Assembly (NCBI GenBank): GCA_029946125.1
Contig: JAQSDX010000036.1
Location: forward strand, 1 to 36,040
Reading direction: 5' to 3'
Length of the DNA: 36,040 nt
DNA from: Candidatus Methylobacter titanis
Lineage (GTDB): Bacteria > Pseudomonadota > Gammaproteobacteria > Methylococcales > Methylomonadaceae
Shown here in pieces: positions 6,287 to 15,743 of the stretch (the stretch's first letter is position 1; every line of letters starts with the position of its first letter). A model generated the notes under the pieces. That model was given only the letters and a program-made list of their open reading frames with translations. It searched no databases and had not been told where the DNA came from. A program made the translations under genes and the position numbers.

Positions 6287-6340
6287 GGGTAGAGTAGAGA
6301 ACAGGCTTGCGCCTGCCCTCCTCATCAAACCGTGCATGCG
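6287..6340 (-). mobile_element. Probable 3' tail of a group II intron (remnant)
   Basis: On the minus strand the sequence runs GCATGCACGGTTTGATGAGG, then an AGGC-rich hairpin (CAGGC/GCCTG), then TTCTCTACTCTACCC. This resembles the end of bacterial group II introns: the 3' strand of domain V, followed by domain VI and the 3' splice-site region after the intron-encoded reverse transcriptase. No reverse-transcriptase frame or domain V 5' strand is present, so it would be a truncated remnant. The call rests on recognition of the tail sequence; a covariance search would settle it. Confidence 0.5.
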
Positions 6341-6455
6341 CTATTAAAGCACAGAAGAAAGGGGTAACGCCTTTAGCAAGTGGTGATGATTTAAGGCGAA
6401 TAACAGCCTTTTTTACACCCTCCCTAAAAGCGCCGACAGTCTTTAGGTCATCGCT

Positions 6456-7178
6456 TTATTTAGGATTTCTTTCATCTTCCAATGCTTCAATCAGCTGTTT
6501 TGCAGGCAGATAACCGGGAAAAATATTACCTTTTTCGGTAACGATCATCGGTGTGCCCTTCACTTCAAAATCTTCAGCCAATTGCATATGCTGATCGACC
6601 GGGTTGTCACAGGTTTTAGCTTCGAGCTTATCGCCTTTTTTAGCTGCGGTTAAGGCGGCTTTGCGATCAGCGGCACACCAAACTGATACGGCTTTGCTGT
6701 ATGAATCGGAACCTTTACCGGCTCTTGGGAAAAACAAATACTGGATAGTAATGCCTTCAGCCATGTATTGATCGATTTCAGAGTGCAATTTACGGCAATA
6801 ACCGCAATCAATATCGGTAAAAATACTCACCGTATACTTACTTACTTTAGGTTTAAACACGATCATTTTATCCAGACCGAGTTTCTCGATGGCCTGTTTG
6901 CGAGTACCGCTCAGCTTTTCTTCAGTGAGGTCCGTACGTGCAGCAACATCAACCAAGTGCCCCTGTATCAAATATTTACCATCACCAGAAACATAAAATA
7001 TGTTGCCACCGACGGTAACCTCAAAAAGGCCACTGATTTCAGAAGGCTTAACGGATTCCACTGTTACCGATGGCATGGATTTAGCCAGCGCTTGCCTGAT
7101 AGCATTTTCATCAGCATGTACCACCGATAAAGTCAGGCCGAGTAACGATAAAGCGGCGCTCATAATAATTTTTTTCAT
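6456..7178 (-). CDS. dsbC: Thiol:disulfide interchange protein DsbC
   Basis: This periplasmic disulfide isomerase has 240 residues, close to the E. coli length. An N-terminal signal peptide (1-22, ending VVHA) is followed by the DsbC dimerisation domain (about 23-85) and a thioredoxin-like domain with the active site CGYC at 125-128, the cis-proline loop GTPM (208-211) and a second cysteine pair (C168, C190) as in DsbC. It would shuffle wrong disulfides in exported proteins and be kept reduced by DsbD. It lies downstream of rseP on the same strand with an 81-nt gap containing a small palindrome, so it may have its own promoter. It is the last core gene before the repeat scar at 5132-6455. Confidence 0.93.
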   Translation of the reverse strand: MKKIIMSAALSLLGLTLSVVHADENAIRQALAKSMPSVTVESVKPSEISGLFEVTVGGNIFYVSGDGKYLIQGHLVDVAARTDLTEEKLSGTRKQAIEKLGLDKMIVFKPKVSKYTVSIFTDIDCGYCRKLHSEIDQYMAEGITIQYLFFPRAGKGSDSYSKAVSVWCAADRKAALTAAKKGDKLEAKTCDNPVDQHMQLAEDFEVKGTPMIVTEKGNIFPGYLPAKQLIEALEDERNPK

Positions 7179-7224
7179 AATATTCCTGTGTTAATTTATA
7201 GGACGTAGAATCGTCAAATTACCG

Positions 7225-7252
7225 TAGGGACGATCCTGGCAGGTCGCCCCTA
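7225..7252. repeat. Small REP-like palindrome between rseP and dsbC
   Basis: TAGGGACGA and TCGCCCCTA are inverted arms (one mismatch) around TCCTGGCAGG. There is no T tract, so it is a palindromic repeat rather than a clear terminator. Confidence 0.5.
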
Positions 7253-7259
7253 GCAGCTA

Positions 7260-8618
7260 TTAAAATAAACGCCCTACATCTAAAAACATAGCCAATGCCA
7301 TCAATGACACCAATAATGCAATACCGATTTGCTGAAAGAAGATTTGCGCCCTTTCCGAAACGGGGCCGCCTTTAATGCCTTCTATGGCGAAGAACAGCAA
7401 ATGTCCGCCATCCAATACCGGTATCGGCAATAAATTTAATACACCTAAACTGATACTCACCAAGGCCAAATATTTCAAAAAGGGCACCAAACCCATCGTC
7501 GCAGACTGCCCTGCATATTGGGCAATACTGATAGGACCGCTTAAGTTTTCTATGGAAGACTTGCCGATCAGCATTTTACCCATCATTTTCAAGGTAGTAA
7601 CGGAATAAAAATAGGTAGTTTGCAATGCAACCGGTATCGCTGCCAACGGCGATAATGCATATTCCACGCTTACCGACTTCATCAGTTCTTCGGGTATATA
7701 AACAGATGCACCGACTTTACCTTCGGTCTTCTGACCCATTGCCACACTTTTTGGCGTAATGGTGACGGGCAACTGCACACCATCACGTTCAATTACCAGC
7801 TTGATTGGGACTCCGGGGTGTTCCTTTACATAAACTACCCACTGCATCCAATCGTTCATGGGGGTGTCATCGGCACTCACAATCAGGTCGCCTTGCTGCA
7901 AACCGGCGGCTAATGCGGCACTATCAGCCAGGACTTGTCCTATGATGGCTTGTAATTTTGGGGACCAAGGCTTGAAGCCTAAGCGTTGATACAGTACATC
8001 AGGATCTTCACTGTCTTTATCAGTCAGCTCAAGTGTTCTGATAGCTTGCTGATCATCAATGTTTTTTACCGCGACCTTAATGTTCTGCTCACCATCCAGT
8101 GCCGAGGATACCAAGACAGTCATGGCTTCCGTCCAGGTTGGCGTCAGCTTGTCGTTAACCGAGATAATCTGATCACCTTCGACAAAGCCTGCGGCTGCGG
8201 CTAATGTGCCCTGCTCCACCGCGCCGAGTATCGGCTTGATACCGGTCTCGCCAATCACCAGTACACTCCAGAACAACGCAACAGCGAGCACCAGATTAAA
8301 CACGGGGCCTGCGGCTACTATGGCCGTTCTGGCCAATAAAGACTGGCGATTAAACGCATACGGCAAGTCGGCTTCATTAACTTCGCCTTCCCGTTCATCG
8401 ACCATTTTGACATAGCCGCCCAACGGAATGGCCGAAACCACATACTCTGTCGCATCCGGGTTTTTCTGATACGACCATAAAACCTTGCCAAAGCCGATAG
8501 AAAACCGAAGTACTTTTACCCCGGCTTTACGAGCAACCCAAAAATGCCCGAATTCATGAAATGAAACCAGGACACTGATGGCGACTAGAAAATAAAACAG
8601 CGTATGCAAGAAATCCAT
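7260..8618 (-). CDS. rseP: RIP metalloprotease RseP (site-2 protease)
   Basis: This inner-membrane zinc protease of 452 residues (E. coli RseP 450) cuts anti-sigma factor RseA within the membrane during the sigma-E envelope stress response. The first membrane segment carries the zinc motif HEFGH (21-25). The periplasmic part holds two PDZ domains (about 110-290), and a late membrane segment contains NLLPIPVLDGGH with the third metal ligand (D of LDG). Its ATG shares one base with the dxr stop codon (TGATG), so translation is coupled. In many relatives bamA follows rseP; here dsbC does. Confidence 0.95.
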   Translation of the reverse strand: MDFLHTLFYFLVAISVLVSFHEFGHFWVARKAGVKVLRFSIGFGKVLWSYQKNPDATEYVVSAIPLGGYVKMVDEREGEVNEADLPYAFNRQSLLARTAIVAAGPVFNLVLAVALFWSVLVIGETGIKPILGAVEQGTLAAAAGFVEGDQIISVNDKLTPTWTEAMTVLVSSALDGEQNIKVAVKNIDDQQAIRTLELTDKDSEDPDVLYQRLGFKPWSPKLQAIIGQVLADSAALAAGLQQGDLIVSADDTPMNDWMQWVVYVKEHPGVPIKLVIERDGVQLPVTITPKSVAMGQKTEGKVGASVYIPEELMKSVSVEYALSPLAAIPVALQTTYFYSVTTLKMMGKMLIGKSSIENLSGPISIAQYAGQSATMGLVPFLKYLALVSISLGVLNLLPIPVLDGGHLLFFAIEGIKGGPVSERAQIFFQQIGIALLVSLMALAMFLDVGRLF

Positions 8619-9802
8619 CAGTTAATAAGTTCTCCAATAATCTGTGTGGACATTAACCTGGCCTGTTGATCAGCATCTAGAATAATTTCCAGGGTATCGG
8701 CAGTCTTGGCCTCGAATTTTTTCATGCAACGTTCAATAATAAGCGGAATATCGGTAAACCTAACCTGTTCATTTAAAAATGCCTCGACGGCAATTTCGTT
8801 GGCTGCATTTAAAATAGTCGGCATGGTGCCGCCTGTAGCAATAGCCTCATAGGCCAGACGTAAACAGGGGAACCGTTCCAGACTAGGCTCATGAAAATCC
8901 ATACGCCCGACATCAAAAATATTCAACGGTTCAACGCCTGAATCAAATCGCTCCGGCCAAGCCATTGAATAGGCTATAGGTATACGCATATCGGGATTGC
9001 CCATTTGTGCCAAAACCGTTCCATCCACATAATCCACCATCGAATGGATAACACTTTGCGGATGAATGACCACTTGAATCTGGTCTGGGGTCATATCAAA
9101 TAAAATACAAGCCTCGATCATTTCCAGGCCTTTATTCATCATGGTTGCCGAATCCACTGATATTTTTCTGCCCATATCCCAGTTAGGGTGAGCTACAGCC
9201 TGAGCTGGGGTAACATTGATCAGTTGCTCAACGGGCATTTCCCGAAAAGGACCGCCCGAAGCCGTTAATAAAATACGTCTGGCTTGTTTTTCCTGCATAC
9301 CGGTTTTATATCCGGCAGGCATGCACTGGAATATCGCATTATGCTCGCTGTCAATCGGCAGCAATTGCGCCCCAGAATCGGCGACAGCCTGCATGAAAAT
9401 GGCACCCGACATCACCAGGGCTTCTTTATTGGCCAGCAATACGGTTTTACCCGCTTTTGCGGCCGCAAGACTCGGCAAAAGCCCCGCCGCACCTACGATG
9501 GCCGCCATCACTGAATCGACGTTATCCAACGTTGCCACATGCTCGAGCGCCTTTGCGCCTGACAGTACTTTTATATCGGCTATGGGCGTATTTTTCAGTT
9601 TTTCTTCAAAGGCTAAAGCCTTATGCTGATCCACGACAACAACAACCTCTGGATGGTGTTCCAGACATTGTTCGTAAAGAACGTCAATGTTGGTATTGGC
9701 CGTTAATGCGATGACCTTATACAGGCTGGAATGTCTTGCCACCACATCTAAGGTGCTAACGCCAATTGAGCCGGTCGCTCCGAGTATGCAAATGCCTTTC
9801 AT
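8618..9802 (-). CDS. dxr: 1-deoxy-D-xylulose 5-phosphate reductoisomerase
   Basis: The enzyme makes 2-C-methyl-D-erythritol 4-phosphate from DXP with NADPH, the second and committed step of the MEP isoprenoid pathway. The protein has 394 residues, normal length. GATGSIG at 8-14 is the NADPH-binding loop. The metal-binding and substrate region includes [13 protein letters not shown] and TASGGPFRE, followed by [20 protein letters not shown]. The gene overlaps cdsA upstream by 4 nt and rseP downstream by 1 nt. Its product ultimately feeds UppS, encoded in the same operon. Confidence 0.97.
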   Translation of the reverse strand: MKGICILGATGSIGVSTLDVVARHSSLYKVIALTANTNIDVLYEQCLEHHPEVVVVVDQHKALAFEEKLKNTPIADIKVLSGAKALEHVATLDNVDSVMAAIVGAAGLLPSLAAAKAGKTVLLANKEALVMSGAIFMQAVADSGAQLLPIDSEHNAIFQCMPAGYKTGMQEKQARRILLTASGGPFREMPVEQLINVTPAQAVAHPNWDMGRKISVDSATMMNKGLEMIEACILFDMTPDQIQVVIHPQSVIHSMVDYVDGTVLAQMGNPDMRIPIAYSMAWPERFDSGVEPLNIFDVGRMDFHEPSLERFPCLRLAYEAIATGGTMPTILNAANEIAVEAFLNEQVRFTDIPLIIERCMKKFEAKTADTLEIILDADQQARLMSTQIIGELIN

Positions 9803-10680
9803 GACATAAGCCCAATGACGACTATACCGGCATAAAAAAATGGAGTCGCGGCAATCAGGCTATCAATCCTATCCAGAATACCGCCGTGTCCAGGCAGTAT
9901 TGATCCCGTGTCTTTGACGCCACGTTGACGTTTGACCACACTAAAAAACAAATCGCCGTAAATAGAAATCAACACCGTCAGTACAGACAATAGTATAAAA
10001 TCGGATACCCTCATCCAGATAAAACCATCACGATAGCTATAATAGCCGATAAAAGCAGCAGCCCAGACGGCGCCGGCTACAAAAGCGCCGTACATACCCT
10101 GAACCGTCTTGCCCGGACTGATTTCGGGTGACAACTTGGTTTTACCAAATTTCTTTCCGGCAAAATAGGCAGAAATATCGGCAGCCCAGATCAAAACCAG
10201 AAAATACAAGGTCATTTCCGAACCATAAAAAGCTCTTAACCGGCTCAAAAACATCCACACTGCCAATAGAACAAGCCAGCCGATCAATGCCTTGTAGCGC
10301 ATTTTTAGTTTAAGATTTAAAATGCCGACAGGCGAATTTCTAATTAACATCATGACCAATATCCAGAATAATACCGGCACTATAACCAGCCACTCCAAAA
10401 TGCCCGAATAGTCCCTGACATCAGGCCAATCTAACAACTGAGCTGCCAACTCCAGAAATTGGGTCCAGAAATGCAGCCATAACATCGGCAAAATCAACGC
10501 AAGCAAAAATAATCCACGTTGAATCGGCGAATGAATACCAATCAGATTAGTCCATTCCCATGCGGCTAAAAGCGTGATTAACCCAATAAGCAATGAAAAG
10601 TATTCCGAAGGCAGCTGAAAAACAGCAAGCACAACCAGAGGAACCAGAATTAAGGCGGTAATAATTCGCTGTAGTAACAT
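9799..10680 (-). CDS. cdsA: Phosphatidate cytidylyltransferase
   Basis: This inner-membrane enzyme makes CDP-diacylglycerol from phosphatidate and CTP, the branch point of phospholipid synthesis. The protein has 293 residues with about eight hydrophobic segments. The CDS signature is clear near the C-terminus: [13 protein letters not shown] followed by [23 protein letters not shown] precedes it. The stop overlaps the dxr start by 4 nt. The gap to uppS upstream is 53 nt. Confidence 0.96.
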   Translation of the reverse strand: MLLQRIITALILVPLVVLAVFQLPSEYFSLLIGLITLLAAWEWTNLIGIHSPIQRGLFLLALILPMLWLHFWTQFLELAAQLLDWPDVRDYSGILEWLVIVPVLFWILVMMLIRNSPVGILNLKLKMRYKALIGWLVLLAVWMFLSRLRAFYGSEMTLYFLVLIWAADISAYFAGKKFGKTKLSPEISPGKTVQGMYGAFVAGAVWAAAFIGYYSYRDGFIWMRVSDFILLSVLTVLISIYGDLFFSVVKRQRGVKDTGSILPGHGGILDRIDSLIAATPFFYAGIVVIGLMS

Positions 10681-10733
10681 TTTATTATTAGATGAAGTTG
10701 AAGTAAGTGTTAGTTTTCGGTAAAACCAGCAAG

Positions 10734-11513
10734 TTATTTTAAACTAATCGATTTAGCTAGCAGCTGCTCTCCGGTATGACCAAAACGCCTTTGTCGTTTT
10801 TTAAAGCTGTTGATAGCATCTTCAAGTGAGTTTTGATCAAAATCCGGCCATAGTGTTTCGGTAAAATACAGTTCTGTATAGGCGAGTTGCCACAACAAAA
10901 AATTACTCACGCGTTGTTCGCCACCGGTTCTGATAAACAAATCAGGTTCAGGCAAGTCTGCGGTTGATAAATACTGATTAATCAGTTGCTCATTGATGTC
11001 CTGATTATTCAATTCTCCGGCAGCTATTTTTTCCGCCACTGTTCGAAACGCCTGACACATATCCCAGCGCCCACCATAATTAGCCGCGATAACTAAGGTT
11101 AAGGCATTATTATCTTTGGTTTGCGCCTCTCCTTCGGCCATTTTGGTCTGCAGCTTGTCAGAGAATGCCGATCTGTCGCCAATAAATCGCAAGCGGATAT
11201 TGTTGCGATCGAGCTTGTTGATTTCACTTTGCAGCGTTGCCATAAACAACCCCATCAACAATGACACTTCTTCTTCCGGGCGACGCCAGTTTTCACTGCT
11301 AAAAGCGAATAAGGTCAAAACATCAATCTGATGTTTAGCACAATACTCTACAATTTTTCGAACCGCTTTAACCCCGGCCTGATGGCCGATCGCACGCGGC
11401 ATAAATCGTTTCTGCGCCCAACGGCCATTGCCATCCATGATAATGGCGATGTGACGCGGATTATTGCTATTTATGTTGGCTGATTCCGAACTGATACTGT
11501 CATCCGTAGGCAT
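10734..11513 (-). CDS. uppS: (2E,6E)-farnesyl-diphosphate-specific ditrans,polycis-undecaprenyl-diphosphate synthase
   Basis: This cytosolic cis-prenyltransferase builds the C55 lipid carrier for peptidoglycan and O-antigen. The protein has 259 residues. HIAIIMDGNGRWA at 21-33 contains the catalytic Asp27. FSSENWRRPEEEV and the late RTGGEQRVSNFLLWQLAYTE segment complete the family pattern. It lies between frr and cdsA, the usual gammaproteobacterial order, with a 14-nt gap to frr. Confidence 0.97.
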   Translation of the reverse strand: MPTDDSISSESANINSNNPRHIAIIMDGNGRWAQKRFMPRAIGHQAGVKAVRKIVEYCAKHQIDVLTLFAFSSENWRRPEEEVSLLMGLFMATLQSEINKLDRNNIRLRFIGDRSAFSDKLQTKMAEGEAQTKDNNALTLVIAANYGGRWDMCQAFRTVAEKIAAGELNNQDINEQLINQYLSTADLPEPDLFIRTGGEQRVSNFLLWQLAYTELYFTETLWPDFDQNSLEDAINSFKKRQRRFGHTGEQLLAKSISLK

Positions 11514-11527
11514 TATTGAAATCTCAA

Positions 11528-12085
11528 TTACATTGACAGTAAGTCGGCTTCTTTGGCTTCCAGCAATTTCTCAACGTCTTTTACATACTGATCGGTCAAT
11601 TTTTGAATTTTTTCTTCAGCGGCATGCGCATCATCTTCGGAAATCAGTTTTTCCTTTAAGGCTTCTTTTATGGCCGAATTTGCATCACGACGAATATTTC
11701 TGATCGCAACACGACCATTCTCTGCTTCATTCTTGACGATTTTAACCAGGCTGCGACGGCGCTCTTCGGTCAACGGCGGCAATGGAATACGGATAACCAT
11801 GCCGTTGGTAGAGGGATTTAAACCTAGATCCGACTTCATAATGGCTTTTTCAATCGCTTGCACCATGCCCTTTTCCCAGGGAGTAATCGTTAACGTACGC
11901 GCATCTTCAACAGCGATATTGGCAACCTGAGATAGCGCAGAATCGGTACCGTAGTACGATACGTTAATTTGATCCAACAAACTGGGATGAGCCCTGCCCG
12001 TTCTTATTTTTGAAAACTCATGTTTTAAGGCATCAATACTTTTACTCATACGAGTTGAAGCGTCTTGTTGAATATCACTGATCAT
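11528..12085 (-). CDS. frr: Ribosome recycling factor
   Basis: The factor, together with EF-G, splits post-termination ribosomes. The 185-residue length is the family standard. The all-helical domain I surrounds a small domain II (about 31-104), and signatures [13 protein letters not shown] and the region [13 protein letters not shown] are present. Its start lies 11 nt inside the end of pyrH, an overlap that suggests translational coupling. Confidence 0.97.
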   Translation of the reverse strand: MISDIQQDASTRMSKSIDALKHEFSKIRTGRAHPSLLDQINVSYYGTDSALSQVANIAVEDARTLTITPWEKGMVQAIEKAIMKSDLGLNPSTNGMVIRIPLPPLTEERRRSLVKIVKNEAENGRVAIRNIRRDANSAIKEALKEKLISEDDAHAAEEKIQKLTDQYVKDVEKLLEAKEADLLSM

Positions 12086-12809
12086 TATCTGTTCCTCGTT
12101 GAATAAGAGATCCTATCTCTTCGCCCATCATTAGTTTCATTACCGCACCTTGCTCAAAAATATTCATCACCCGCATCGGTACATTATTATCCCGACATAA
12201 TACCAGTGCAGTGGTGTCCATGACATTCAGACGTTGATCCAACGCTTCATCATAGGTTAGTCGTGAATAGAACTTAGCGTTCTTGTCTTTTTTGGGATCG
12301 GCAGAATAGATGCCTTTAACTTTAGTGGCCTTAATCATCAACTCGGCATTGATTTCAATCGCCCTAAGACTGGCTGCAGAATCGGTGGTGAAAAAAGGAT
12401 TTCCGGTTCCCGCTGCAAAAATAACGACCCGGCCTTTTTCCAAATGTCTGACCGCCCTGCGGCGAATATAATCTTCACAGACCTGATTGATTTTCAGTGC
12501 GGACATCACCCTGACCTGTTGCCCGTGGGATTCGAGTGCATCCTGCATGGCCAGAGCATTGATTACAGTAGCCAACATACCCATTTGATCGCTGGTTACT
12601 CTATCTAAACCTTGCGAAGCTTTTTCAGCTCCACGCAATATATTACCGCCGCCGATAACCAAACCAACCTGAAGGCCAGCATCGCATAACTCTTTAATTT
12701 CAGTTGCAAGACGATTAACAATATCTGCATCAATACTACCACCGGTCTCACTCATTAAAGCTTCACCGCTTAACTTAAGCAAAATTCTCTGGCAAATCAA
12801 TTTAGTCAT
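12075..12809 (-). CDS. pyrH: Uridylate kinase
   Basis: The enzyme phosphorylates UMP to UDP and belongs to the amino-acid-kinase fold rather than the P-loop kinases. The protein has 244 residues. LLKLSGEAL near residue 11, [10 protein letters not shown] near 52, and [13 protein letters not shown] near 135 are the nucleotide-binding motifs. It is normally a hexamer, controlled by GTP and UTP. It follows tsf after a 97-nt gap that contains a palindromic repeat, so the two may not be fully co-transcribed. Confidence 0.97.
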   Translation of the reverse strand: MTKLICQRILLKLSGEALMSETGGSIDADIVNRLATEIKELCDAGLQVGLVIGGGNILRGAEKASQGLDRVTSDQMGMLATVINALAMQDALESHGQQVRVMSALKINQVCEDYIRRRAVRHLEKGRVVIFAAGTGNPFFTTDSAASLRAIEINAELMIKATKVKGIYSADPKKDKNAKFYSRLTYDEALDQRLNVMDTTALVLCRDNNVPMRVMNIFEQGAVMKLMMGEEIGSLIQRGTDNDQ

Positions 12810-12845
12810 TTTAATTATCGGGGGCTAGTGTTTATTATTGTGGGA

Positions 12846-12890
12846 GCGAATTTATTCGCGTCTATAGCGGGGCAACACGAATAAATTCGC
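12846..12890. repeat. GTGGGAGCG-family palindromic repeat, copy A
   Basis: A perfect 13-bp inverted repeat, GCGAATTTATTCG and CGAATAAATTCGC, lies 19 nt apart in the tsf-pyrH gap, preceded by GTGGGA. Related units sit at 18467-18492 and 22698-22744. Confidence 0.65.
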
Positions 12891-12906
12891 AGCCATAGCC
12901 AAGGAG

Positions 12907-13797
12907 TTAGTTTGTGCCTCTGACTTGTGCCATAACTTCTTCGGCAAAGTTTTCTTCTTTTTTCTCGATTCCTTCACCCACTTCCAAACGGGCAAAACGA
13001 ATAACGCTGTTACCTTTTGAGGCAAGCAGCTTTCCAACAGTCACTTTATCGTCTTTAATAAAAGGCTGGCCCACCAAGGTGATTTCTGCCAAAAATTTAC
13101 CAATACGCCCAACAACCATTTTCTCAATAATTTCCGCAGGTTTTCCGCTTTCTGCCGCTTGAGCTGAGAATATTTCCTTCTCTTTTTCAATCAGCTCTGC
13201 AGATACTTGTTCTTCAGAAACACAAGCCGGTTTACTCGCTGCAATATGCATGGCGATGTCTTTACCTAGCTGCTCGTCTGCTTTCGCTAATTCGACGATC
13301 ACACCGATTTTTTTACCGTGCAAATAACAGGCTGTACCACCCGTAGCGGTCTGGTATTTTAAAAAGCGTCTGACCGTAATATTTTCGCCCAGTCTGGCAA
13401 TCAGGCCGCGACGAACCTCATCGACAATAGTACCGTCAGCCAACTTCATTGCCAACAGTTGCTCTTCTGTTTCAATGTCTGAATTTAACAAAGCTACCGT
13501 AACATTATTGACAAAATTGACAAAATCATCCGCCTTGGCAACAAAGTCAGTCTCGCAATTCACATCAACAATCGCTACCGTTTTTCCATCGTCACTGGTC
13601 TTAGCGCCAATGATGCCTTCAGCTGCAATACGATCGGATTTTTTATCGGCTTTGGCTAGGCCGGATTTGCGCATATTTTCGATGGCCAATTCCATATCGC
13701 CGTTCGCTTCAACTAATGCTTTTTTGCACTCCATCATACCGGAGGCCGTTCTTTCACGCAGCTCCTTAACCATCGCTGCACTAATAGTCATACTCAT
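12907..13797 (-). CDS. tsf: Translation elongation factor Ts
   Basis: The GDP/GTP exchange factor for EF-Tu; 296 residues from the chosen start. The N-terminal UBA-like domain (ISAAMVKELRERTASGMMECKK) is followed by the core containing ETDFVAKADDF, then the dimerisation and C-terminal domains. The start at 13797 is preferred because AAGGA lies about 10 nt upstream; the in-frame ATG at 13824 is poorly placed and an ATG two codons downstream is also possible. A hairpin between rpsB and tsf probably lowers read-through, as in other gammaproteobacteria. Confidence 0.95.
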   Translation of the reverse strand: MSMTISAAMVKELRERTASGMMECKKALVEANGDMELAIENMRKSGLAKADKKSDRIAAEGIIGAKTSDDGKTVAIVDVNCETDFVAKADDFVNFVNNVTVALLNSDIETEEQLLAMKLADGTIVDEVRRGLIARLGENITVRRFLKYQTATGGTACYLHGKKIGVIVELAKADEQLGKDIAMHIAASKPACVSEEQVSAELIEKEKEIFSAQAAESGKPAEIIEKMVVGRIGKFLAEITLVGQPFIKDDKVTVGKLLASKGNSVIRFARLEVGEGIEKKEENFAEEVMAQVRGTN

Positions 13798-13826
13798 TCT
13801 TTGTCTTTCCTTATTGTTCATCACTG

Positions 13827-13857
13827 TAAAAACGCCCCCGTAAGGAGGCGTTTTTTT
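13827..13857 (-). terminator. Terminator/attenuator between rpsB and tsf
   Basis: Read on the minus strand, AAAACGCCTCC pairs with GGGGGCGTTTT around TTAC, followed by T. It lies between the rpsB stop and the tsf start and looks partly bidirectional because of the A run on the other side. Partial termination here would set the S2:EF-Ts ratio. Confidence 0.75.
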
Positions 13858-13904
13858 GCCTAACGTTAAGCGTTCAGGAAACGCTTATAAAAATAATATT
13901 GTAC

Positions 13905-14645
13905 TTATTCCGCGGCTGCTTCTTCAACAAAATCATCAGCTTTTGCTGACAATCCCAAACCGGCTGATTTAGCTTCCATGACTGCCGCAGAAACGCTTTC
14001 GCAATAGAGTTTAACTGCACGGATAGAGTCGTCATTACCAGGAATAATGTAATCAACTTGTTCAGGTGAATTATTAGAATCCACAATACCAACAACCGGG
14101 ATACCTAATTTTCTAGCTTCGCTGATCGCATTCTTTTCATAACCGACATCCAATATAAAAATCACGTCAGGAACGCCTTTCATGTCTTTAATTCCACCCA
14201 GACTACGCTCCAGCTTTTCAAGCTCGCGTTCCATACCTAAGGCTTCTTTCTTCGCAAAACGTTGATAAAGCGTACCATCAGCTTTCATCGCTTCCAATTC
14301 TTTAAGACGATTGATTGATTTTTTGATGGTTTTAAAGTTGGTCAACATACCGCCTAACCAGCGATGGTTAACGTAAGGCATACCGCAACGAGCAGCTTCT
14401 TCAGCAACTACTTTACGCGCTGATTTTTTGGTACCAACAAACAGGACAGTGCCTTTGTTTGCTGACATTTGGCCCAGATAGTTCATTGCGTCATTGAACA
14501 TCGGAAGCGTTTTTTCCAAATCAATGATATGGATTTTGTTACGCGAACCGAACAGGTATGTAGCCATTTTCGGATTCCAGTAACGAGTTTGATGCCCAAA
14601 ATGGACACCCGCTTCAAGCATTTGACGCATAGATACTGCTGACAT
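13905..14645 (-). CDS. rpsB: 30S ribosomal protein S2
   Basis: This small-subunit protein, needed for S1 binding, has 246 residues, normal length. It opens [20 protein letters not shown] and contains [17 protein letters not shown] and [16 protein letters not shown], which are family hallmarks. AGGAG lies 5 nt before the ATG. It heads the rpsB-tsf operon and is divergent from map. The long untranslated leader upstream suggests autoregulation by S2. Confidence 0.98.
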   Translation of the reverse strand: MSAVSMRQMLEAGVHFGHQTRYWNPKMATYLFGSRNKIHIIDLEKTLPMFNDAMNYLGQMSANKGTVLFVGTKKSARKVVAEEAARCGMPYVNHRWLGGMLTNFKTIKKSINRLKELEAMKADGTLYQRFAKKEALGMERELEKLERSLGGIKDMKGVPDVIFILDVGYEKNAISEARKLGIPVVGIVDSNNSPEQVDYIIPGNDDSIRAVKLYCESVSAAVMEAKSAGLGLSAKADDFVEEAAAE

Positions 14646-14811
14646 GTATTCTCCTAAGATTTAAAATTCGGAACACCTGTTCCGAGTTGGGTTACGCCTC
14701 CACCTACCCCGCCTGAAAAACCAGCAATAACCATCAGTTAAAATTCAGGTTATGCCGGCACCCTTCCAAACGTGACGATAGGAGTGAGTATTAGTTCAAA
14801 ATGAACTTCTC
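14646..14811 (-). promoter_or_regulatory. rpsB 5' leader, probable S2 autoregulatory RNA
   Basis: About 165 nt separate the predicted -10 from the rpsB ATG. A perfect hairpin CGGAACA/TGTTCCG (14669-14684) precedes the ribosome binding site. Further upstream, two overlapping pairings are possible (CCTGAA/TTCAGG at 14712-14749, ATAACC/GGTTAT at 14727-14753), which could alternate or form a pseudoknot. Proteobacterial rpsB leaders are known to mediate feedback by S2; assignment here is by position and structure only. Confidence 0.45.
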
Positions 14812-14840
14812 TTTATACCATAATTACTTTTTCACAACAA
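14812..14840 (-). promoter_or_regulatory. Predicted rpsB promoter
   Basis: On the minus strand a -10 TATAAA (14812-14817) lies 17 nt from a weak -35 TTGTTG (14835-14840). It overlaps the predicted map promoter on the other strand. Confidence 0.45.
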
Positions 14841-14858
14841 GCCGATCTCTGTTAAAAT
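14831..14858 (+). promoter_or_regulatory. Predicted map promoter
   Basis: TTCACA (14831-14836) and TAAAAT (14853-14858) are separated by 16 nt. The -35 overlaps that of the divergent rpsB promoter, so the two may interfere. An in-frame ATG at 14857 lies inside this -10 and so cannot be the map start. Confidence 0.45.
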
Positions 14859-14949
14859 GCAGCCATTACACGAGCGCAAAACGAGCGACACAAAACCAAA
14901 AGCCTGTCACTTGCCGTGCCTCCAGCCTTTAGCCTTGTACCTGATTTTT

Positions 14950-15738
14950 ATGAGCATACTTATTAAAACCGAAACTGAAATTGAAAAAATGCGTATTGCC
15001 GGAAAATTGGCAGCCGACGTTTTATACATGATTGAACCTTACGTGGTTCCCGGCGTTACCACCGACGAACTTAATCAGATTTGCCACGATTACATGGTAG
15101 ATGTGCAACAAGTCATACCTGCGCCGCTCAATTATCACGGCTTTCCAAAATCAATTTGCACTTCAGTTAACCAACAGATCTGCCATGGCATTCCCAGCGG
15201 GAAAAAACTTAAATCGGGCGATATTATCAATATCGACATTACTGTCATTAAAGACGATTACCATGGCGACACCAGTAAAATGTTTTGCGTCGGCGAAGTG
15301 AGCCAGCACGCCAAACGCCTGATTAAAATAACCCAGGAAGCCATGTTTTTAGGCATTGAACAGGTCAAGTCTGGCGCCACCTTAGGCGACATCGGTCATG
15401 CCATCCAAAAACATGCAGAATCTAATCGTTACTCTGTCGTCAGAGAATTTTGCGGACACGGTATCGGCAAAAAATTTCATGAAGAACCCCAAGTGCTGCA
15501 TTACGGCAAAGCCGGTGACGGAGAAGTCCTTGAAGCGGGCATGATCTTAACCATCGAACCGATGATCAATCTTGGCAAACGGCATATGAAAGTATTGGCC
15601 GACGGTTGGACTGCAGTAACCAAAGACAGGAGCCTTTCTGCGCAATTTGAACATACCATTTTAGTCACCCACAGCGGCTATGAAATCCTGACCTTACGCC
15701 AGGAAGAAAAGCTCACACCCCTTGCCCACGCCCTGTAG
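14950..15738 (+). CDS. map: Methionine aminopeptidase, type I
   Basis: This cytosolic metallopeptidase removes the initiator methionine from nascent proteins. The protein has 262 residues from ATG 14950 (SILIKTETEIEKMRIAGKLA), matching the usual length of about 264. An upstream in-frame ATG at 14857 would add a 31-residue tail unlike the family and lies in the promoter. All five metal ligands are visible: D96, D107, H170, E203 and E234; H79 is the usual substrate-binding histidine. glnD starts only 5 nt after its stop, so the two form an operon. Confidence 0.95.
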   Translation: MSILIKTETEIEKMRIAGKLAADVLYMIEPYVVPGVTTDELNQICHDYMVDVQQVIPAPLNYHGFPKSICTSVNQQICHGIPSGKKLKSGDIINIDITVIKDDYHGDTSKMFCVGEVSQHAKRLIKITQEAMFLGIEQVKSGATLGDIGHAIQKHAESNRYSVVREFCGHGIGKKFHEEPQVLHYGKAGDGEVLEAGMILTIEPMINLGKRHMKVLADGWTAVTKDRSLSAQFEHTILVTHSGYEILTLRQEEKLTPLAHAL

Positions 15739-15743
15739 GCAAT

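Noticed and set aside
6768-7130. A 120-codon frame opposite dsbC
   Set aside because: It is an antisense shadow of dsbC, which has a signal peptide, CGYC site and full length.
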